Shown: positions 1 to 6,776 of the stretch, in pieces | How the letters are laid out: the number at the start of each line of letters is the position of its first letter | How positions within the stretch are numbered: position 1 is the first letter of the stretch | NCBI GenBank assembly: GCA_002315615.1 | Contig: DCHK01000041.1 | Span: 1 to 47,744 of the forward strand | Origin: Bacteroidales bacterium UBA1754 | Lineage (GTDB): Bacteria; Bacteroidota; Bacteroidia; Bacteroidales; Paludibacteraceae | Direction of reading: 5' to 3' | DNA: 47,744 nt | Made by a program: the position numbers and the translations under genes | The notes under the pieces: generated by a model | Seen by the model: the letters and a program-made list of their open reading frames with translations, nothing else | Database searches by the model: none | Told to the model about the DNA's origin: nothing

Positions 1-24
1 GAATTTTTAGTGGACACTAGTGAG

Positions 25-516
25 ATGATAACTATTATCGTTGCGATATCAGAAAATTACGCCATTGGAAAAAACAATGACTTGCTTTGTCATTTGTCTG
101 CCGACCTTAAACGCTTCAAGGCACTCACTACGGGACACACTGTGGTTATGGGACGTCGTACATACGAGTCGCTTCCAAACGGAGCATTGCCAAATCGTCG
201 TAACATTGTGGTAAGTACAACGATGAAAACCGATGTCGATGCCAAATACGAAGTGGCTTCTTCGCTCGAAGAAGCATTGAAATTATGCAGTGACGAAGAA
301 GAAGTTTTCATTATTGGTGGTGCACAAATTTATAAAGCGGCTATTAGTTTGGCAGATTGTTTGCAAATAACTCATATTCATCATACTTTTGATGATGCCG
401 ATACATTTTTCCCCAAGATAGATAGCGAAGTTTGGCAACAAGAAAGTAGTGAATTTCATTTTGCCGACGAGAAAAATCCGTTCAATTATTCGTTTGTGGA
501 GTATCGGAGGAAATAA
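25..516 (+). CDS. folA: Dihydrofolate reductase
   Basis: Reduces dihydrofolate to tetrahydrofolate with NADPH in the cytosol, supplying one-carbon units for thymidylate and purine synthesis. The protein is 163 residues, a normal length for bacterial FolA. It starts ITIIVAISENYAIG, has the acidic active-site segment SADLKRFK, the cofactor segment VVMGRRTYESLP and the late motif VFIIGGAQIYK. A GTG at position 10 is in frame, but the ATG at 25 puts the first beta strand directly at the N-terminus, as is usual, so I prefer ATG. The region upstream lies outside the window; thyA is often next to folA in related genomes, but this cannot be seen here. Confident family call. Confidence 0.95.
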   Translation: MITIIVAISENYAIGKNNDLLCHLSADLKRFKALTTGHTVVMGRRTYESLPNGALPNRRNIVVSTTMKTDVDAKYEVASSLEEALKLCSDEEEVFIIGGAQIYKAAISLADCLQITHIHHTFDDADTFFPKIDSEVWQQESSEFHFADEKNPFNYSFVEYRRK

Positions 517-549
517 GAAAAAAAGATGCATCTACTATAAATAAATTAC

Positions 550-557
550 TAATTTTG
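550..557 (+). promoter_or_regulatory. Possible -7 box before the GT4 gene
   Basis: TAATTTTG matches the Bacteroidota -7 consensus TAnnTTTG and lies 36 bases before the ATG of the glycosyltransferase gene. No clear -33 TTG is seen at the right distance, so this is a weak call. Confidence 0.35.
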
Positions 558-593
558 GTAGATAATTTTTCGTAAAAAAATGTCGTTAGAAAA

Positions 594-1664
594 ATGACTA
601 TCCTTTTCCTTACTCCGACGATTTCGTACAGTGGTGCCGAAAAAGTGCGAAACTGGTTGGCAAAACAAATTCATTTTGCTGGACATTGCGTGATTTATGC
701 AATGCCGAAAGATTGTCCGCAACTTTTTGAGGAAATGAAATCTTTGGGTTTGGATGAATTTGCTGAACCGATGTGGATTGACTATAGGCAGAAGTTCCTT
801 CGTCCACTTAGATATATTCGTACACTTTATAGCCAAATAAAAGCACGGAATGTAGATTTGTTTGTGGTGTTTGGTGGCAGTCTGTTCGACCAAATTGCTG
901 CACGTCGTGCAGGTGCAAAAGTGTTGCTTTCGGAGCGCTGGAATCCTGCTTCGCGCAATTGGTTTTCGCAAATTATTAAGCGCATAGAATACAAAACAAC
1001 CGATGGTTGCGTTTTTCAAACGCCCGAGGCGGCATCGTGGTATGGTGGCAAAGCAGAACAAGGCTCGGTTGTTATTCCAAATCCTATTATCGACAATTTA
1101 GGCGAACCGCAATTTGATAATTTGCGAAAAGAGGTTGTTACAGTGGGACGCTTGTCGGCAGAGAAGAATCAAGAAATGTTGCTTTGTGCTTTCGCTGAAT
1201 TTCATAAAACTCACACGGATTATACGTTGACTATTTATGGCGATGGACCATTGAAAGAGTTTTTACAAACCAAAGCAAAAAGTTTGCAAATTGCCGATAG
1301 CGTAAGCATCGTAAGCGGAAAACGCAATATCTCGGAGGTGCTGAAAGGTGCTTCGCTCTTCGTGTTGCCCTCCAATACCGAAGGAATGCCCAATGCGCTG
1401 ATAGAGGCAATGAGTATGGGTGTTTTGTCTATCGCTACCGATTGTCCCATTTATGGCGCACGAATGCTTGTAAAACACGCCGAAAATGCGTATCTTGCAC
1501 CCGTAAATGATGCACGAGCATTGGCAAATTTGATGTCGCTTGTTTTGGACGATGAACAAAAAGCAGATTCCGTTAGGCACGAAGCGGTAAAAATTCGCGA
1601 AACGTTAGATGGCGAAAAAATATTTGCTCGTTGGACTGACTATATGAGTAGTTTGCGCAAATAA
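594..1664 (+). CDS. Glycosyltransferase family 4 (GT-B fold)
   Basis: A probable retaining glycosyltransferase that moves a sugar from a nucleotide-sugar donor onto a surface glycan or lipid-linked acceptor; the specific sugar cannot be told. The 356-residue protein has an N-terminal Rossmann half opening with ILFLTPTISYSGAEK, a linker, and a C-terminal donor-binding half starting near residue 181 (VVTVGRLSAEKNQ). The GT4 E-x7-E-like segment EGMPNALIEAM sits near residue 263. There is no signal peptide or clear membrane span, so it is probably cytosolic or peripheral. The next gene, 31 bases downstream, is another glycosyltransferase, suggesting a two-gene glycan module. Confidence 0.88.
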   Translation: MTILFLTPTISYSGAEKVRNWLAKQIHFAGHCVIYAMPKDCPQLFEEMKSLGLDEFAEPMWIDYRQKFLRPLRYIRTLYSQIKARNVDLFVVFGGSLFDQIAARRAGAKVLLSERWNPASRNWFSQIIKRIEYKTTDGCVFQTPEAASWYGGKAEQGSVVIPNPIIDNLGEPQFDNLRKEVVTVGRLSAEKNQEMLLCAFAEFHKTHTDYTLTIYGDGPLKEFLQTKAKSLQIADSVSIVSGKRNISEVLKGASLFVLPSNTEGMPNALIEAMSMGVLSIATDCPIYGARMLVKHAENAYLAPVNDARALANLMSLVLDDEQKADSVRHEAVKIRETLDGEKIFARWTDYMSSLRK

Positions 1665-1695
1665 TGTAAATGGTTAATATTTAGTAATTTATAAT

Positions 1696-3117
1696 ATGAA
1701 AATAGCAGTATTCCTTCCTGCCAATGGCAATGCACAGGTGCAGAGTCTGAATAAAGCGGAATTTGCCGTTTCGCCGTTGGTGAAAGATATTTTTGTGTTG
1801 GGCGAAGACGTGGAGGTTACTTCACTTTCATCGACCGACACGCTGCAAAAAATGGCATCGAAAATTGGCGATGCCGATTTTGTTCTTTTCTACAGCAAGC
1901 CATCGTCGCTCAAAATTGGTCAATACGCCATAGAACGTATGGCGCAAGTGGCAACAGACACTAATGCAAGTATGCTTTATGCCGATTATTACAAGATTTT
2001 GGATGGTAAATGCAAACAAAATCCGCTGATTGACTGCCAGTTGGGAAGTGTTCGCGACGATTTCGATTTCGGTTCGTTGGTGCTTTATCGTGCCGATTTG
2101 TTCAAACAAATTGCCCAAGAAATGTCGCAATACAACTTTGCAGCGTTCTACGCTATGCGTTTGGCTATTTCACGACAAGCGGAAATTGTGCATTTGAATG
2201 AATTTTTGTACACCGAAATAGACGACGATGCTCGCAAAAGTGGCGAAAAACAGTTCGATTATGTAAATCCTCGTAACCGCGAAGTGCAGATTGAAATGGA
2301 AGTTGCTTGTACCGAACATTTGAAAAAAACAGGTGCGTTCATTTCTGGCGAAACGAAATCTGTTGATTTTTCAGAAGAAAAATTTGAAGTGGAAGTTTCG
2401 GTTGTTATTCCTGTAAAAAACCGTGCGAAAACTATTCGCGATGCGGTAAAATCTGTTCTTTCGCAAAAAACGGATTTCCCTTTTAATGTGATTGTGGTAG
2501 ATAATCATTCCGACGATGGTACGACCGAAATTTTAAAAGAACTTTCGGCTGATAGTTGCGTGATACACATCATACCACAACGTACTGATTTAGGCATTGG
2601 TGGATGTTGGAACGAGGCTGTCCATCATCAAAAAGCAGGCAAGTTTGTAGTGCAACTCGATAGCGACGATGTGTACGAAACCGAACGAACATTGCAAATT
2701 ATGCGTGATGCTTTTTATACTCAAAAATGTGCGATGCTCATCGGCTCATATACGATGAAAAACTTTGATATGCAGACCATTGCACCAGGTTTGATAGACC
2801 ACAAAGAGTGGACCGACGAAAACGGACGAAACAATGCTTTGCGTATAAACGGACTTGGTGCGCCACGCGCTTTCTACACGCCATTGCTTCGCAAAATGAA
2901 TTTGCCTAACACAAGTTATGGCGAAGATTATGCTTTGGGTTTGCGTTTTAGCAGAGAATACAAAATAGGCAGAATTTACGAGTCGCTCTACTGTTGTAGG
3001 CGTTGGGATGGAAATTCCGATGCAGCACTCGAAATTGACAAAATAAACAAAAATAACCTATATAAAGATAAATTGCGTACCATTGAAATAATGGCGCGAA
3101 TAAGAAACAATAAATAA
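1696..3117 (+). CDS. Tandem glycosyltransferase family 2 protein with degenerate first domain
   Basis: A 473-residue protein with a clear GT2 (GT-A) domain from about residue 234: VSVVIPVKNRAKTI, then VVDNHSDDGTT, a DSDD metal-binding motif near residue 322 and a GEDYALGLRF segment near 409. Residues 1-220 look like the second half of a GT2 fold: a YADYYKI strand near residue 95 and a DDFDFGSLVLYR segment occur where active GT2s have theirs, but the opening nucleotide-binding strand and a proper DxD are not recognisable. I infer one active and one degenerate or accessory GT2 domain. It lies 31 bases after a GT4 gene and 11 bases before mtnN, probably one transcript. Acceptor and sugar are unknown. 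Confidence 0.82.
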   Translation: MKIAVFLPANGNAQVQSLNKAEFAVSPLVKDIFVLGEDVEVTSLSSTDTLQKMASKIGDADFVLFYSKPSSLKIGQYAIERMAQVATDTNASMLYADYYKILDGKCKQNPLIDCQLGSVRDDFDFGSLVLYRADLFKQIAQEMSQYNFAAFYAMRLAISRQAEIVHLNEFLYTEIDDDARKSGEKQFDYVNPRNREVQIEMEVACTEHLKKTGAFISGETKSVDFSEEKFEVEVSVVIPVKNRAKTIRDAVKSVLSQKTDFPFNVIVVDNHSDDGTTEILKELSADSCVIHIIPQRTDLGIGGCWNEAVHHQKAGKFVVQLDSDDVYETERTLQIMRDAFYTQKCAMLIGSYTMKNFDMQTIAPGLIDHKEWTDENGRNNALRINGLGAPRAFYTPLLRKMNLPNTSYGEDYALGLRFSREYKIGRIYESLYCCRRWDGNSDAALEIDKINKNNLYKDKLRTIEIMARIRNNK

Positions 3118-3128
3118 TAATATATAGT

Positions 3129-3812
3129 ATGACGATAGGCATTATTGTGGCGATGGAATCTGAAAAAAAGATGTTCGCCAATGTGTTGGAAAACAAAAAA
3201 GAACGCGAAGAACACAAGCAAGTTTTTATTGAAGGCGAATTGGGCGGACACAAAATTATTCTGCTCCAAAGTGGTATAGGCAAGGTGGCTGCGGCAGTTG
3301 GTGCTACAGAACTTATCAACCAATATTCGCCTGACTTTATTATCAATTCGGGCGTTGCGGGTGCGCTAAATAAAGATGTGAATGTGATGGACATTGTCAT
3401 TGCCGAACGTACAATTTATCACGATGTAGATTGTTTTTCGGACAACGATTTGGGACAAATACAAGGCTTTCCTACTTATTTCACTGCAAGCGAAAAATTA
3501 CTGAATGCAGCAAAAAAAGTGAAAATGGAGCACACTTTGCATTTCGGTTTGACTTGTACGGGCGACCAATTTGTATCGCGCTTTGACGATTTGCAAAAAA
3601 TTATCAATAACTTCCCGCAAGGTCTTGCTGTGGATATGGAAAGCAATTCCATTGCGCAAGTATGTTATATGTACGATGTGCCATTCCTCAGCGTGCGCAT
3701 CATCAGCGATACTCCAGGCATCAACGACCACGAACAGTCTTATAATAACTTTTGGGAAGATGCGCCGAAAACTTCTTTTGCAGTTTTGAAACAATTAATT
3801 GAAAAAATATAA
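3129..3812 (+). CDS. mtnN: 5'-methylthioadenosine/S-adenosylhomocysteine nucleosidase
   Basis: Cleaves the glycosidic bond of methylthioadenosine and S-adenosylhomocysteine, releasing adenine, so it detoxifies by-products of methylation and polyamine synthesis in the cytosol. The 227-residue protein opens with IGIIVAMESE, which includes the conserved catalytic Glu near residue 12. It has SGIGKVAAAVGA, the substrate-site VDMESNS near residue 169, and VRIISDTPG with the catalytic Asp near residue 194. Length and motif order match the family throughout. It starts 11 bases after the tandem GT2 gene, so it is probably co-transcribed, although the functions are unrelated. Confidence 0.93.
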   Translation: MTIGIIVAMESEKKMFANVLENKKEREEHKQVFIEGELGGHKIILLQSGIGKVAAAVGATELINQYSPDFIINSGVAGALNKDVNVMDIVIAERTIYHDVDCFSDNDLGQIQGFPTYFTASEKLLNAAKKVKMEHTLHFGLTCTGDQFVSRFDDLQKIINNFPQGLAVDMESNSIAQVCYMYDVPFLSVRIISDTPGINDHEQSYNNFWEDAPKTSFAVLKQLIEKI

Positions 3813-3871
3813 TACATAGTATTATTAAGGCAAGTGCCTGTTGAAAATTGAAAAAAAAGTTTCAAAATTTG

Positions 3872-3901
3872 TTGCAGATTGAAAAAAGTAACATAATTTT
3901 G
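3872..3901 (+). promoter_or_regulatory. Bacteroidota-type promoter for ssb
   Basis: A TTG at 3872-3874 and the -7 box TAATTTTG at 3894-3901 are separated by 19 bases, which fits the Bacteroidota sigma-factor consensus. The ssb ATG lies 47 bases after the box. The preceding stretch has two related copies of a TTGAAAA/TTTGTTGCAGATT-like sequence (about 3840-3885, and GTCGCAGATT at 3901-3910). Confidence 0.7.
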
Positions 3902-3948
3902 TCGCAGATTTTTAAACATATTTTTTTAACGCATTAAATTTTTAAGTT

Positions 3949-4404
3949 ATGTCAATGAACAAAGTAATTTTGATTGGAAATGTGGGACAAGATCCACAAG
4001 TTCGTTATTTCGACAATGGAAATGCAGTAGCAAACTTCAGAATGGCTACAACCGAACGTGGTTACAAATCTCAAAACGGTACAGAAGTACCCGAAAGAAC
4101 GGAATGGCACAATATAGTAGCAAATCGCGACAGAGCGCAGTTTGTTGAAAAATACATCAAAAAAGGTTCAGGAATTTATGTAGAAGGAAAACTTCGTTAT
4201 CGCGAGTACGAAAAAGATGGCGAACGTCGTTTTGTAACTGAAATTGTGGCAGATAGAATTGAATTTTTCAATTTCGGTCGCCGTCCAGATGCGACAAACG
4301 CAAATCAATCGCAAAACGCATCTGCACAATCAGCATCTGATGCTCCTGCTGCCGATGCTCAAGAAGCACCAATTACAGAGTCGGCAGACGATCTTCCTTT
4401 CTAA
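3949..4404 (+). CDS. ssb: Single-stranded DNA-binding protein
   Basis: Coats single-stranded DNA in replication, repair and recombination and recruits partners through its C-terminal tip. The 151-residue protein starts MNKVILIGNVGQDPQVRY, the typical opening of the OB fold. It keeps FRMATTERGY and TEWHNIV and the strand VEGKLRYREYEKDGERRF. Residues about 110-145 form a low-complexity Asn/Gln/Ala linker, and the protein ends in the acidic tip DDLPF used for protein partners. It has its own promoter and a hairpin terminator right after the gene. In many Bacteroidota gldE lies downstream; here gldD follows directly. Confidence 0.96.
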   Translation: MSMNKVILIGNVGQDPQVRYFDNGNAVANFRMATTERGYKSQNGTEVPERTEWHNIVANRDRAQFVEKYIKKGSGIYVEGKLRYREYEKDGERRFVTEIVADRIEFFNFGRRPDATNANQSQNASAQSASDAPAADAQEAPITESADDLPF

Positions 4405-4426
4405 TAGAAGAAACAAAAATTATTAT

Positions 4427-4434
4427 TAACTTTG
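4427..4434 (+). promoter_or_regulatory. -7 promoter box for gldD, next to the ssb terminator
   Basis: TAACTTTG is an exact TAnnTTTG match just 3' of ssb. Its last base is the first base of the ssb terminator stem. A transcript starting about seven bases downstream would begin inside the hairpin and so escape termination. No convincing -33 box is visible. Confidence 0.5.
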
Positions 4435-4468
4435 CAAGGACGACATTTTTGTTGTCCTTGCTTTTTTT
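4434..4468 (+). terminator. Rho-independent terminator of ssb
   Basis: An 11-bp stem (4434-4444 with 4451-4461; GCAAGGAC pairs with GTCCTTGC, then one G.T and two more pairs) encloses a six-base loop and is followed by seven T residues. The T tract ends seven bases before the gldD ATG. Confidence 0.85.
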
Positions 4469-4474
4469 GTAAAA

Positions 4475-5053
4475 ATGAAGAAACTCATAATTTTATTGCT
4501 GATTGTTGCGGGTTTTGTGGCGTGTAGCAAAAATTCGCCTAAACCTATTGGTTACTATCGTATAGAAATTCCGCAAAACGAGTACCAATCTTTTGACGAT
4601 GCGGCATATCCCTATCATTTCGATTTGTCTAAAAGTGCACAAATCAAGCACCGTCCCGATACCGATGAGGATAAATATTGGATAGACATTTACTATCCGC
4701 AGTTCGACGGCACAATTTATTGCAGTTATAAAACCATAAAAAATAACTTTCAGGAAATAACCGAAGACACGCGCGAGTTTGTGTATAAACACACCGTTAA
4801 GGCCGACGATATTACCGAGCAACCATTTGTGAACGAAGACAAAAAAGTGTACGGAATCCTTTATCGTTTGGAGGGAAATACCGCTTCGCCTACGCAGTTT
4901 ATCCTCACCGACAGTGTGAATTACTTGTTTCGTGGTGCACTTTATTTTAATGCAAAACCCAACAAAGATTCTATCGCACCAGTTTTGAACTTCATCAACG
5001 ATGACATCGTTCGACTGATGGAGACGTTCGAGGAACGAGAAGCGAGAAGATAG
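4475..5053 (+). CDS. gldD: Gliding motility lipoprotein GldD
   Basis: A lipoprotein of the GldD family, required for gliding in Flavobacterium johnsoniae and probably acting in the envelope with the T9SS/gliding apparatus. The 192-residue protein has a lipoprotein signal with lipobox FVAC (Cys17), then the family-typical PKPIGYYRIEIP and the segment YWIDIYYPQFDGTIYCSY. The T9SS-linked genes at 33.7-45.4 kb make a surface-secretion role reasonable. A gldE gene, normally just upstream in gliding species, is absent here. The last codons (EREARR, from about 5030) lie inside a 7-bp tandem repeat that continues downstream, so the C-terminus may have been extended or replaced by repeat DNA. Confidence 0.9.
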   Translation: MKKLIILLLIVAGFVACSKNSPKPIGYYRIEIPQNEYQSFDDAAYPYHFDLSKSAQIKHRPDTDEDKYWIDIYYPQFDGTIYCSYKTIKNNFQEITEDTREFVYKHTVKADDITEQPFVNEDKKVYGILYRLEGNTASPTQFILTDSVNYLFRGALYFNAKPNKDSIAPVLNFINDDIVRLMETFEEREARR

Positions 5054-5176
5054 AAATGAGAAACGAGAATCAAGAATCAAGAATACTTTACTTTTCACTT
5101 TTCACTCTAAACTATTCACTATATGCTATATGCTATATGCTTTTAACTCTTAACTTTTAATTTTTCACTCCTTGCT
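5030..5176. repeat. Degenerate 7-bp tandem repeat mosaic (array 1)
   Basis: About 21 consecutive units keep an exact 7-base register from the gldD 3' end to the start of the next gene. In order they run from gaggaac/gagaagc/gagaaga types, through gagaaac, gagaatc, aagaatc and aagaata, to ctttact, tttcact (twice), ctaaact, attcact, atatgct (three times), tttaact, cttaact, tttaatt, tttcact and ccttgct. Neighbouring units differ by one to three bases, so it is a mosaic of related heptamers rather than one pure repeat. It overlaps the final gldD codons and the probable TTG start of the next gene. Confidence 0.85.
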
Positions 5177-5825
5177 TTTCTTTGTAAAAAATATCGACGA
5201 TGACACAATTCTTGTTGTTTGGCAGATGACAGAAACATCTGCTGAATTGTTTGCACTGCTCGAGCAAAAAGAGTTTTATCGCGAAGATTTTGAAAAGCGG
5301 AAATACGAAAAGCGGCGACGAGAATGGATTGCCTCAAAATTTTTGATTGAAAAATACTGCGGTGCTGACAAACGGGTAGTTTACGATGAAAACGGAAAGC
5401 CTTTGCTAAATGATGGTTCTTTTAATATAAGTATTTCGCACACAGGAGATTATGTTGCTTTGCTTGCCTCAAAGTCAAAACTTGTGGGCGTAGATATTGA
5501 AAAGATTTCCAACAAAGTTCTTGACTTGAAAGAACGCTTTATGACGGATGAAGAATTGACGAAAATTTCTGTTGGAAACGAATTGAACGATGTACTTTTG
5601 CATTGGTGCGCCAAAGAGGCGGCATTCAAAATGAATAACGAACGCGCATTAGTTCACCACGATTATTGCGTAAAAAAAAGCGAGACAAATTTTGAGCATT
5701 CATTCGATTTTATTGTGCAATGGAAGAGTGAAAAATATGCAATGCATTACGAAAAATTCAATGATTTTATAATGGTATATTCATTTTCCATTCCTCATTC
5801 CTCATTTCTAACTCCTAATTTCTAA
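5172..5825 (+). CDS. 4'-phosphopantetheinyl transferase (Sfp-like)
   Basis: Transfers the phosphopantetheine arm of CoA to a serine of acyl- or other carrier proteins. The roughly 217-residue protein contains the superfamily motifs in order: FNISISHTGDYVA near residue 87, VGVDIEKI with the magnesium-binding acid near 105, and WCAKEAAFKM near 146-155. No ATG is available early enough: the first in-frame ATG (5226) would remove the N-terminal strand, so the TTG at 5172 is the best start, and it lies inside repeat array 1. The last ten or so residues (IPHSSFLTPNF) are encoded by repeat array 2, so this gene is bracketed by heptamer repeats that set both ends. The GGGP synthase start follows within seven bases. 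Confidence 0.88.
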   Translation: MLFFVKNIDDDTILVVWQMTETSAELFALLEQKEFYREDFEKRKYEKRRREWIASKFLIEKYCGADKRVVYDENGKPLLNDGSFNISISHTGDYVALLASKSKLVGVDIEKISNKVLDLKERFMTDEELTKISVGNELNDVLLHWCAKEAAFKMNNERALVHHDYCVKKSETNFEHSFDFIVQWKSEKYAMHYEKFNDFIMVYSFSIPHSSFLTPNF

Positions 5826-5831
5826 TTGTAT
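5783..5831. repeat. Degenerate 7-bp tandem repeat mosaic (array 2)
   Basis: Seven units in exact 7-base register: attttcc, attcctc, attcctc, atttcta, actccta, atttcta, attgtat. They form the last codons and stop of the phosphopantetheinyl transferase gene and end at the ATG of the next gene. Unit types match those of the array at 33.6 kb. Confidence 0.8.
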
Positions 5832-6563
5832 ATGGTTTACGAACAAATAAAAAATAAAATTCAGCAAGGCAAAAAGATGCTTGCTGTGCTGATTGACCCC
5901 GACAAATACAACGAAAATCAATTGATTGAGGTGATTGGGAAAATGAAAGAATCTCAACCTGATTTTATTTTTGTTGGTGGAAGTTTGGTTACAAGTTCGT
6001 TGCAAAAAACGGTGATTTCGCTAAAGAAAAATTTTGATATTCCTGTTGTGTTGTTTCCTGGCAATGCTACCCAGTTTGTGCCAGAAGTCGATGCGTTGCT
6101 TTTCTTGTCGCTCATTTCGGGCAGAAATTCGGAATATCTTATTGGTCAACAAGTTGTAGCGGCACCACAAATAAAGGCATCGGGCGTAGAAACCATTTCG
6201 GTTGGCTATATGTTGATTGATGGTGGAAACAAAACAAGCGTAGAGTATATGAGCAACACGACGCCTATTCCACACGACAAAACCGACATAGCCGTAGCCA
6301 CTGCTTTGGCAGGCGAAATGCTTGGTTTGAAAGCAATTTACCTTGAAGGTGGTAGTGGTGCATTGCATTGTGTATCAGAAGAAATGATTGCTGCTGTGCG
6401 TAAAAATGTGTCTTTGCCGTTGATTGTTGGTGGTGGCGTGCGAGATGCAGAAACTGCTAAAAAAATCTACCGTTCTGGTGCAGATATTTTAGTAGTCGGC
6501 AATGTGCTCGAAAAAGATTTATCGCAACTGCAAACTATTGCTTCTGCTCGCGATGAGTTCTAA
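5832..6563 (+). CDS. Geranylgeranylglyceryl-phosphate synthase family protein
   Basis: A PcrB/GGGPS-family TIM-barrel prenyltransferase, expected to join a polyprenyl diphosphate to glycerol-1-phosphate, the ether-lipid step known from Archaea and also found in Bacteroidota. From the ATG the protein is 243 residues. It has LIDPDKY near residue 21, FVGGSLVTSS near 47, YLEGGSGA near 170, VGGGVRDAETA near 200 and VVGNVLE near 221, all phosphate- and substrate-binding loops of the family. A TTG six bases upstream is in frame, but the ATG at 5832 is preferred. It directly follows repeat array 2. The membrane lipid or cofactor made from the product in these bacteria is not established from sequence. 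Confidence 0.87.
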   Translation: MVYEQIKNKIQQGKKMLAVLIDPDKYNENQLIEVIGKMKESQPDFIFVGGSLVTSSLQKTVISLKKNFDIPVVLFPGNATQFVPEVDALLFLSLISGRNSEYLIGQQVVAAPQIKASGVETISVGYMLIDGGNKTSVEYMSNTTPIPHDKTDIAVATALAGEMLGLKAIYLEGGSGALHCVSEEMIAAVRKNVSLPLIVGGGVRDAETAKKIYRSGADILVVGNVLEKDLSQLQTIASARDEF

Positions 6564-6776
6564 ACGGGCATCAAAATTAGACAAAATTATTAGAATTGAT
6601 TTTCTTGTAATCTATTGTAACTCAACGATATAATTACTTGTTAAAAACTTTCGGTATCTTCTTTTTCTTTTCGTGTAAAATCATTTTACCTTTACAAAAC
6701 GAGAAGTAAGAAGTGGTGTGACTTTTTTTTGCTCTCGTCAATTTTATTCAAAAAATTTATTCTTAAACTTCGTTTT
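6564..6776. other. 213-base intergenic region upstream of dnaE
   Basis: AT-rich and without a plausible gene. A TACCTTTA sequence near 6688 resembles a -7 box (TAnnTTTG) with one mismatch and could serve dnaE, but no matching -33 box is clear. Confidence 0.4.

Noticed and set aside
5030..5176. Could the repeat arrays be CRISPR?
   Set aside because: Units are 7 bases with no spacers, and no cas genes lie nearby; the pattern is a tandem mosaic.
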